Assembly (NCBI RefSeq): GCF_027587195.1
Contig: NZ_JAPDDP010000019.1
Span: forward strand, 46,157-110,156
Direction of reading: 5' to 3'
Length of the DNA stretch: 64,000 bases
DNA from: Solirubrobacter phytolaccae
Lineage (GTDB): Bacteria > Actinomycetota > Thermoleophilia > Solirubrobacterales > Solirubrobacteraceae
The position numbers were made by a program, and so were the translations under genes. Positions 22,552-28,667 of the stretch are shown here, in pieces. Numbering within the stretch: position 1 is the stretch's first letter; the number at the start of each line of letters is the position of its first letter. Under the pieces are notes generated by a model that ran no database searches, was not told the origin of the DNA, and worked only from the letters and a program-made list of their open reading frames with translations.

Positions 22552-23873
22552 TAGCGCAGCGCTTCCGCGAGCTGGAGCAGCGCGAGCTCGCCGCGGTGGC
22601 GGCCGACGAGCTGCAGGCCGATCGGCAGGCCCGTGTCGGTGAACCCGGCGGGCACGGCGAGCGCGGGGTGGCCGGAGACCGTGATCCGGCTGCACGCGCG
22701 GAACCACTCGAGGTAGGAGCCCATGCGCTGGCCGTTGATCTCGGTCGGGTACTCGAGGTCGACGCTGAACGGCGCGACCTGCGTGACCGGCGCGGCCAGG
22801 AAGTCGTAGCGGCTGAGGAACTCGCGCATGCGCGTGAAGAGCTCGCCGCGGAGGGCGAGCGCCTTGCTGATCCGCGTCGCGTCGAGGTGCTGGCCGAAGC
22901 GCACGTTCGCGCGCAGCGTCGGCTTGAGGTCGTCGGCGATGTCGGCGAAGGCGGTGAACGCGAGCCCGCGCATGACCTCGAAGCACTCGTCGGCGCCGCT
23001 GAAGTCGGGCTCGGCGTTCTCGACGATGCAGCCGAGATCCTCGAGCGCGGCGCGCGCGGTCTGCAGGACGGTGGTGACCTCCGGCTCGATCGGGAGGCCG
23101 CCGAGCGTCTCGCTCCACGCGATCCGCAGGCCCTTCGGGTCGGCGTCCAGGGTGGCCGGGAGCGGCCACGGCTCCTGCATCGAGAGCGGATCGCGCACGT
23201 CCGGGCCGGCGAGCACCGAGAACAGCAGCGCGACGTCCTGGGGGTTGCGGCCGATCGCGCCGAGCACCGGGAACGGGTTGTAGGGATCTCCGGGGCCGTG
23301 ATCGGGGATCCGGCCGGGGGAGGGGCGGAGGCCGTAGAGGCTGCAGAACGCGGCCGGGTTGCGGACGCTGCCGCCGAGGTCGGAGCCGTCCGCGACCGGG
23401 ATCATGCCCGCGGCGACGGCCGCCGCGGCGCCACCGCTGGAGCCGCCGGGTGTCTTGGTGACGTCGTACGGGTTCTTCGTGGCGCCGAAGACGGCATTGA
23501 AGGTCTGTGACCCGGCGCCGAACTCGGGCGTGTTCGTCTTGCCGATGATCACGGCGCCGGCCCGTCGCAACCGCTCGACGAGCAGGGAGTCCTCGGTCGG
23601 GATGTGGTCGGCGAACAGCGTCGAGCCGTAGGTCGTCCGCATCCCGGCGGTGTCCTCGAGGTCCTTGACCGCGATCGGCAGGCCTTGGAGCGGGCCGGGC
23701 GGCGCCTTGTCCGCGGCCTCGAGCGCCAGCTCGGGCTCCAGCTGCGTGACGATCGCGTTCACGAGCGGGTTCATCTCCTCGATCCGCTCGAGGTGGCTCT
23801 CCATCACCTCGCGCGCGGTGAACTCACGGGCGCGGATGCCCGCGGCGAGTTCCGTCGCGGATCGACCCCACAC
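22551..23873 (-). CDS. Amidase-signature-family amidase
   Basis: A 440-residue amidase-signature enzyme with the Ser-cisSer-Lys triad: LPIAVKDLEDT (Lys ~73), TPGGSSGGAAAAVAAG (cis-Ser) and DLGGSVRNPAAF (nucleophile Ser). The N-terminal SATELAAGIRAREFTAREV and C-terminal GLPIGLQLVGRHRGE are standard. The partner specificity domain is not of GatA type and no gatB/gatC is adjacent, so it is a stand-alone amidase, substrate unknown. It overlaps the oxidase gene by one base, which suggests a two-step amide/amine degradation unit. It starts at a GTG, divergent from the thioesterase gene. Confidence 0.9.
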   Translation of the reverse strand: MWGRSATELAAGIRAREFTAREVMESHLERIEEMNPLVNAIVTQLEPELALEAADKAPPGPLQGLPIAVKDLEDTAGMRTTYGSTLFADHIPTEDSLLVERLRRAGAVIIGKTNTPEFGAGSQTFNAVFGATKNPYDVTKTPGGSSGGAAAAVAAGMIPVADGSDLGGSVRNPAAFCSLYGLRPSPGRIPDHGPGDPYNPFPVLGAIGRNPQDVALLFSVLAGPDVRDPLSMQEPWPLPATLDADPKGLRIAWSETLGGLPIEPEVTTVLQTARAALEDLGCIVENAEPDFSGADECFEVMRGLAFTAFADIADDLKPTLRANVRFGQHLDATRISKALALRGELFTRMREFLSRYDFLAAPVTQVAPFSVDLEYPTEINGQRMGSYLEWFRACSRITVSGHPALAVPAGFTDTGLPIGLQLVGRHRGELALLQLAEALR

Positions 23874-23902
23874 AGCGCCGGACTCTACTAGCGTCCGCGC
23901 GG

Positions 23903-24322
23903 ATGGCCTTCAGTCACGAGCTGCGCGTCCGCTACGGCGAGTGCGATCCGCAGGGGATCGTGTTCAACGCAAACTACCTCGCGTACTTCGACGTCGCGGT
24001 CACCGAGCTGTGGCGAGAGGCGGTCGGCGGCTGGCAGGTGATGGTCGATCGCGGCGTCGACGTCGTCGTGGGGGAGGCCAACCTGCGGTTCCGGCGGGCG
24101 GCGTGCAACGACGATCTACTGACGGTAAGTGCCGCGTTCACCCACTTCGGCACGACCTCCGCGACGCTCGAGCTGCAGATCTCGCGCGGAGACGAGCTGT
24201 TGGTCGAGGGATCGCTCAGACAAGTTTTCGTGGACGTAAAGACGTTCGCCAAAACGTCGATACCTCCGTGGATGCGCGAGGCGCTCGCGCCCTACGCGGC
24301 GAGCGCCGGCGCGGGTGCGTAA
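23903..24322 (+). CDS. Acyl-CoA thioesterase, YbgC/FadM-like (4HBT)
   Basis: A 139-residue hotdog thioesterase. The active-site strand RYGECDPQGIVFNANYLAYFD (residues 8-28) carries the catalytic Asp of the YbgC/4-hydroxybenzoyl-CoA thioesterase type. The rest (LRFRRAA, SLRQVFVDVKTFAKTSIP) follows the family. It has a TAGCGT -10 (23889-23894) 8 nt before the ATG, so the message is probably leaderless. The last 31 nt overlap the kinase gene on the other strand. It likely releases an acyl group from CoA in lipid or aromatic metabolism. Confidence 0.88.
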   Translation: MAFSHELRVRYGECDPQGIVFNANYLAYFDVAVTELWREAVGGWQVMVDRGVDVVVGEANLRFRRAACNDDLLTVSAAFTHFGTTSATLELQISRGDELLVEGSLRQVFVDVKTFAKTSIPPWMREALAPYAASAGAGA

Positions 24323-24834
24323 GCCGGTGTGAACCGCATCGCGGTGACCGTCGCGGCCTGCTCGCGGTCCATCAGCTGCACGGTGGCCCAGCCCTCGGCG
24401 TGCAGGCCGCCGGAGCTGAGCAGCGCTTTCCAGTCCGCGACCTGGCGGTCCATCTCGTCGGCCGGGACGGTGCGGCCGCGGGCGCGTTGGCCGGCCTCGG
24501 CCGTCGCGCGGTCGGCGTGCAGGAGCAGCAGGTGCGCGGGGCGTCCGCGGAGCCTGGCGAGCGTGAGGATCGTGCGCCGGGCGACCGTTTTCGTGCCGCG
24601 CGAGTGGATGACCGCCGGCTTGGTGCCGAGCACCGCCGCGGCGATCCGCGCGTAGTGCCCGAGGTACAGCAGCGGGCCGCGGCGCGTGCGGTCGTCGGTG
24701 TCGACGACCGTCGCGAGGTCGCGATCCACAGCACGGCGCAGCAGCGTTGTCTTTCCCGCCCCGGGAACGCCGGCTACGACGATCACGGAATCTGAGGGAA
24801 AGGTGAGCTCCATGACCTCCATTCTGGAGGCCAT
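24292..24834 (-). CDS. P-loop kinase/AAA-type nucleotide-binding protein
   Basis: A 180-residue protein with a clear Walker A, VVAGVPGAGKTTLLRRA (residues ~18-34), followed by a second strand ending VVDTDDRTRR and a LLLLHADRATAEAGQ strand, as in small nucleoside/sugar-type kinases of the AAA_33 or zeta-toxin-like group. A lid-like arginine-rich stretch (GQRARGRTVP) follows. No specific kinase family is recognised. AAAGGAG lies 10 nt before the ATG and overlaps the stop of the PRC-barrel gene, so the two genes are an operon. The 3' end overlaps the thioesterase gene tail-to-tail. Confidence 0.75.
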   Translation of the reverse strand: MASRMEVMELTFPSDSVIVVAGVPGAGKTTLLRRAVDRDLATVVDTDDRTRRGPLLYLGHYARIAAAVLGTKPAVIHSRGTKTVARRTILTLARLRGRPAHLLLLHADRATAEAGQRARGRTVPADEMDRQVADWKALLSSGGLHAEGWATVQLMDREQAATVTAMRFTPAYAPAPALAA

Positions 24835-24849
24835 GGATAAGCATCTCCT

Positions 24850-26235
24850 TTAGCGCAGCTTGCGCACGATAAAGAAGAGCACTGCCGCCGCGGCCGCGGC
24901 GAGCACGACCTTCTTCGGCTCACGCTTGACGCGCTCGAGCGGGCCACCCGCGGCGGCCGGCTCCTCGGCGAGCGGCGGAGTCGCGGCGAACGGCTTCGTC
25001 GCCTTCGGCGTGGTCGACGCCTCCGGGCCGCCGGGCACCTCGCCCGGCACCACGGCGGGGCCAGGCGAGTCGGGCGCGGCGGCGTGCGGCGTGAGCGCGG
25101 GCGACGGCGCGTCGCCCGAGTCCAGGGGCGCGCCCGACGTCTGGTCGGCCTCCGGCACGTCGGCGGTCACCGGCGGCTCGTCGGCGGGCTCCGCGAACAG
25201 CGGCGGGGCGTCGACCGCGCCGACCGGCGGCAGGTCCGCGTCCGCCGGCGAGGAGTCCACCGCTCTGATGGACGGCGCGTCGGCGGTGTCGAGCGGCGGC
25301 GGCACGACCGCGTCGGCGGGCGGCGAGTCCAGCGTGCCGAACGGCGGCTCGTCGATGGCCCCGGGGGGCGGCGTGTCGAGCGCGCCGGCGAGCGACCCGC
25401 CGGTGTCCGGCCCGTCCTCGAGGGGCGTGCCGAGCGCGGGCTCGTCCGTGGTCGCGTCGAGTGGCGGCTCGTCAGGGGCGGCACCGGGCGGGAACGGCGA
25501 CCGGTCGTCGGTCGCGCCGGCCGTCGTGTCCGCGACGGCGTCCGTCGGCGTCGTCTCGGCGGCCCCGAGGGGCAGCTCGTCCGTCGTGTCGGCCGGGCCG
25601 CCTGTCGGCTCCTCGGCCGGCGGCGTGACCGCACCGAAGGGTGCGGTCTCGTAGACGCTCGCGCGGTCCGTGGCGGCCGGGGGCTCGTCCGGAATCTGGG
25701 CCTGCTCGATCTCTGCCGGGGAGGGCGGCTCGGCGGGCGGCGGGGCGTCGATCGAGCCCGTCTCGGCGGGCGCGTCACTCGTGGGGGACTCGCCGCCGCG
25801 GGCCTGCCAGGCCGGTTCTTCCTTCTGGCCCCAGCCGGTGGGGGCGGGCGGGTCGTCGGCCTCGGGCACGCTGCTGCCCGCGTCCTCGTCGGCGTAGCCG
25901 AGCCCGTAGTGGGCGTAGAGGCGGCGCTCCTCGGACTGGTCGATGCGCGGCTCGGCACCGATGCCGGGCGCGTTCCTGATCTTCTCGGCGGTGTGGGCGA
26001 CGCGGATCGACCAGGACTCGACGTTGGCGTCGGCGAGCGGGACGAAGCGGGCGTCGCCGTCGTCGACGTCCACGAGTACCCACTCGGGGCGCCCGGTCTC
26101 GCGGTCGAGGTAGATCTCACGAACACCACCCAGCCGCTGCCCGCCTGAGTCGAGCACGTCGCGGCCGGGCCATTCGCTGTAGTCGCCGAACTGGGACTGG
26201 GTGGGCAGCTGAGCCATATAGGAATCTTTGCCCAT
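24850..26235 (-). CDS. PRC-barrel protein with long proline/aspartate-rich linker and C-terminal anchor
   Basis: A 461-residue protein in three parts. Residues ~14-110 are a PRC-barrel (RDVLDSGGQRLGGVREIYLD, PEWVLVDVDDGDARFVPL, then RIDQSEERRLYAHYGL). Residues ~115-420 are low-complexity Pro/Ala/Asp/Glu sequence with a loose repeat around 'D-x-PP-x-G-A-x-D' (for example AVDAPPLFAEPADEPP). The end is a basic KREPKK stretch followed by one membrane helix (VVLAAAAAAVLFFIV) and RKLR. PRC-barrels bind RNA or photosystem proteins, or act as envelope adaptors; here the architecture suggests a membrane-tethered adaptor with an extended acidic arm. The start could also be the second Met (26217). Confidence 0.75.
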   Translation of the reverse strand: MGKDSYMAQLPTQSQFGDYSEWPGRDVLDSGGQRLGGVREIYLDRETGRPEWVLVDVDDGDARFVPLADANVESWSIRVAHTAEKIRNAPGIGAEPRIDQSEERRLYAHYGLGYADEDAGSSVPEADDPPAPTGWGQKEEPAWQARGGESPTSDAPAETGSIDAPPPAEPPSPAEIEQAQIPDEPPAATDRASVYETAPFGAVTPPAEEPTGGPADTTDELPLGAAETTPTDAVADTTAGATDDRSPFPPGAAPDEPPLDATTDEPALGTPLEDGPDTGGSLAGALDTPPPGAIDEPPFGTLDSPPADAVVPPPLDTADAPSIRAVDSSPADADLPPVGAVDAPPLFAEPADEPPVTADVPEADQTSGAPLDSGDAPSPALTPHAAAPDSPGPAVVPGEVPGGPEASTTPKATKPFAATPPLAEEPAAAGGPLERVKREPKKVVLAAAAAAVLFFIVRKLR

Positions 26236-26274
26236 CCTGAGCTTCGACTACGCCTCCGGTACGGTGGGGATTCC

Positions 26275-27327
26275 ATGAGCGACTCGCGAACGCTGCTGCA
26301 GCGCCATCTCCCGCGTCTTGTCTATGACGCCCAGGAGGCGTACTTCGCCGACTCCGCGGCGGTGTGGACGGACTCGCCGACGAACGTCCTCCGCCGCGAG
26401 GACGGCACGGTCATCGCCAAGCCGCCGACGCTCTCGCTCGACTACCTCGGCACGTACGGGGCGCGCAAGGGCGACGCGATCGGCGACACGACCCGCAACT
26501 ACGCGAAGAACGCCGCGAAGCTCCACGCGCAGCCGGGCTACGCCAACCGCGTCTACGGCCACGCCCGCCCGGACCGGACGGGTCGTCTGTGGCTCCAGTA
26601 CTGGCTTTTCTACTACTACAACGACTTCCAGCTGCTCGGGAAGCTGTTCTCGGGCGGCAAGCACGAGGGCGACTGGGAGCTCGTCCAGATCGAGCTCGAC
26701 GATGCCGAGCGCCCGGTCCGGGTCGTCTTCAGCCAGCACAAGGAAGCGGAGGCCCGGCCCTGGGCGAAAGTCGCCAAGGAGGGCGCGCGGCCGCTCGTGT
26801 ACGTCGCCCGCGGTTCGCACGCGAACTACTTCTCGGCCGGCGCGCACTGGACCGGCACCTGGTTCGACCAGGCCGACGGCAAGGGCCCGCGGATCGACCC
26901 CAAGCTCGAGGTCGTAGAGACCGACACACCCAAGTGGCTGCACTGGCCCGGACGCTGGGGCGACACGAAGCCGGCCGGCCCGCTCGACTCGAACAGCCCG
27001 ACCAGCCCCGGCCCGCGCCGCCATTGGAAGGACCCGCTCGCGCTGATCGACACTGTCACGCCGACCAAGAAGGCCACCCCGGTGCCGCCGCCGAAGGCGA
27101 CCGTCCGTCGCGAGGAAGGCGTGCACGTCGTCGCCTTCGAGGCGCCGCCCGAGGCGACCGGCCTCGTGGTCGCCACCCGCCCGCGCGGCAGCGACGAGCC
27201 CGCGCGCGTCGAGACCTTCCCGCTCGACAGCCTCACGGGCGAGGTCCAGGTCCCCGCGCAGAGCGCCGACGACGAGGTCTGGACCAGCGTCGTCGCCCCC
27301 GAGAAGGGCCCGTCCGAGTCGGTGTAG
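26275..27327 (+). CDS. Vps62/DUF946-like protein
   Basis: A 350-residue protein without a signal peptide. The core around residues 95-215 carries the motifs of the Vps62-like family: LWLQYWLFYYYNDF, GKHEGDWELVQIELDD, and later VYVARGSHANYFSAG followed by HWTGTWFDQADG. Conserved His/Glu/Asp and Gly-Ser-His-Ala motifs hint at an enzymatic or ligand site, but no biochemical role is known to me. A proline-rich linker (KKATPVPPPKA) joins a small C-terminal beta domain (~275-345). TACGGT (26260-26265) 9 nt upstream suggests a leaderless start. It is divergent from the PRC-barrel gene by 39 nt. Confidence 0.72.
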   Translation: MSDSRTLLQRHLPRLVYDAQEAYFADSAAVWTDSPTNVLRREDGTVIAKPPTLSLDYLGTYGARKGDAIGDTTRNYAKNAAKLHAQPGYANRVYGHARPDRTGRLWLQYWLFYYYNDFQLLGKLFSGGKHEGDWELVQIELDDAERPVRVVFSQHKEAEARPWAKVAKEGARPLVYVARGSHANYFSAGAHWTGTWFDQADGKGPRIDPKLEVVETDTPKWLHWPGRWGDTKPAGPLDSNSPTSPGPRRHWKDPLALIDTVTPTKKATPVPPPKATVRREEGVHVVAFEAPPEATGLVVATRPRGSDEPARVETFPLDSLTGEVQVPAQSADDEVWTSVVAPEKGPSESV

Positions 27328-27357
27328 GCGCCGGTCGGCGACGCGGGGGACCGGCGC
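27328..27357 (+). terminator. 9-bp GC-rich terminator hairpin
   Basis: GCGCCGGTC (27328-27336) pairs perfectly with GACCGGCGC (27349-27357) across a 12-nt loop. It starts on the base after the TAG of the Vps62-like gene and lies between convergent genes, so it can serve both. Confidence 0.65.
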
Positions 27358-27364
27358 GAGCCGG

Positions 27365-27823
27365 CTACGGCTGTGCCAGGTCCTCGGCGCCGAATGCCCG
27401 GCGCTCGACGAGCGCCCCCAGGTGCGCCTGGAGGGCGTCGAGCGCCGCCGGGCCGATCTGCGCCGCCCAGCGCTCGCGCACGTCGTCGAACAGCGCCCCG
27501 CCGACGGTCATCAGCTCGTGGCCGCGGGGTGTGACCTTCAGCAGCTGCCGTCGCGCGTCGCCCGGATCGGCCTCGCGGCCCACGTACCCCAGCTGCTCGA
27601 GCGCGGTGATCGTCTTCGCGGCCGCCTGCTTGGAGACGTCGAGCCGCCGGCCCAGCTCCGAGGCCGTGTCGGCGCCGCCGTCGATCGCCCGCAGCGCGAA
27701 CTCGTGCGCCGCACGCACCCCGGGGTGCCCGCGTCGTTCGAGCTCCGCGACGACGTCGTCGACCATCGAGTGGAACCCGCCGAGCAGCAGCAGCGCCAGC
27801 TCGGCGCCCTGTGAAGTCGCCAT
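27365..27823 (-). CDS. MarR-family transcriptional regulator
   Basis: A 152-residue winged-helix regulator. The recognition helix region is TASELGRRLDVSKQAAAKTITALEQLGYV (residues ~50-78), the wing is DPGDARRQLLKVTPRG, and N- and C-terminal helices form the dimer. The chosen ATG (27823) has TATGAT (27830-27835) only 6 nt upstream, so its transcript should be leaderless. A GACAA-N5-TTGTC palindrome abuts that -10 and a second copy overlaps the divergent hydrolase start, consistent with autoregulation plus control of the hydrolase gene. The ligand is unknown; MarR members usually respond to phenolics or oxidants. Confidence 0.88.
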   Translation of the reverse strand: MATSQGAELALLLLGGFHSMVDDVVAELERRGHPGVRAAHEFALRAIDGGADTASELGRRLDVSKQAAAKTITALEQLGYVGREADPGDARRQLLKVTPRGHELMTVGGALFDDVRERWAAQIGPAALDALQAHLGALVERRAFGAEDLAQP

Positions 27824-27829
27824 GCCCGC

Positions 27830-27881
27830 ATCATAGACAACCGGGTTGTCGAGACATGCTAGTTTGGACAATATGGTTGTC
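27830..27881. promoter_or_regulatory. Divergent leaderless promoters with twin GACAA-N5-TTGTC operators
   Basis: Two identical 15-bp palindromic half-site arrangements: GACAA-CCGGG-TTGTC (27836-27850) and GACAA-TATGG-TTGTC (27867-27881), centre-to-centre 31 bp (about three helical turns). The first abuts the MarR -10 (TATGAT, minus strand, 27830-27835). The second covers the ATG (27873) of the hydrolase, whose -10 is TAGTTT (27860-27865). Binding would block both start sites. Confidence 0.7.
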
Positions 27882-28667
27882 GATAATCACACCGCGTCCG
27901 TCAACGGCACCGAGCTGCACTACATCTCGGCGGGCACGCACGGCTCGCCCGTCCTGCTCGTCCACGGCTTCCCCGAGAGCTGGTGGACGTTCCACCGGCT
28001 GATCCCGCTGCTCGCGGAGCGGCACCGCGTGTTCGCCGTGGACCTGCGCGGGTTCGGCGACTCGGCGCCGGCCGGCGAAGCCCACGACAGCGCGACGGCC
28101 GCGCAAGACCTCGCGGCGCTGATCGCCCGCCTGGACGTCGGCCCGGTTCACCTGACGGGCCAGGACATCAGCGGCCCGACGACGTTCCGCCTCGCCGCCG
28201 CTCACCCGGAGCTCGTCCGCACCTTCACGGCGATCGAGACCGGCCTGCCGGGCTTCGGCCTCGAGCAGCTCGCCGACGTCGCCTGGCACATCCGCGCCCT
28301 CGCCACGCCCAGCGTCCCGCAGCTGTTCCTCGAGGGCCGCGAACGCGCGCTCGTCTCCCACCTCACGCCGTTCACCGGCGAGGACCGGGACGTGATCGCG
28401 GCCGCCTACGCGCGCCCGGGCGGCTTCAACGGCGCGGCCGGGCTCTACCGCTCCCTCCTCACCGAAAGCGAAGAGATCCGCGCGCTGCCGAAGCTCACGC
28501 AGCCGGTCCTGACGATCGGCGGCGGCTCCGGCGACTTCACCGCCGCCGCCTTCCGCAATGTCGCCGACGACCTGCGCGCCATCACCCTCGACGGCACCGG
28601 CCACTACCTCGCGCTGGAAGCCCCGGAGCGCCTGGCCGAGGCGCTCCGGACCTTCTGGCGAAGCTAG
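27873..28667 (+). CDS. Alpha/beta hydrolase, epoxide-hydrolase/haloalkane-dehalogenase-like
   Basis: A 264-residue alpha/beta hydrolase. The oxyanion loop is LLVHGFPESWWTFHRLIPLLA and DLRGFGDS is the typical second motif. The nucleophile elbow reads HLTGQDISGPTTF, with Asp at the nucleophile position as in epoxide hydrolases and dehalogenases rather than Ser. The catalytic His is in GTGHYLALEAPERLAEAL. The ATG at 27873 is chosen because TAGTTT lies 7 nt upstream; an upstream TTG in frame is less likely. The divergent MarR regulator and the operator overlapping the start point to induction by its substrate or a related compound. Confidence 0.85.
   Translation: MVVDNHTASVNGTELHYISAGTHGSPVLLVHGFPESWWTFHRLIPLLAERHRVFAVDLRGFGDSAPAGEAHDSATAAQDLAALIARLDVGPVHLTGQDISGPTTFRLAAAHPELVRTFTAIETGLPGFGLEQLADVAWHIRALATPSVPQLFLEGRERALVSHLTPFTGEDRDVIAAAYARPGGFNGAAGLYRSLLTESEEIRALPKLTQPVLTIGGGSGDFTAAAFRNVADDLRAITLDGTGHYLALEAPERLAEALRTFWRS

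Noticed and set aside
24143..24322. The 31-nt overlap of thioesterase and kinase genes as a sign that one is not real
   Set aside because: Both have complete family motifs and standard ends; tail-to-tail overlaps of 4-31 nt occur repeatedly in this compact window.
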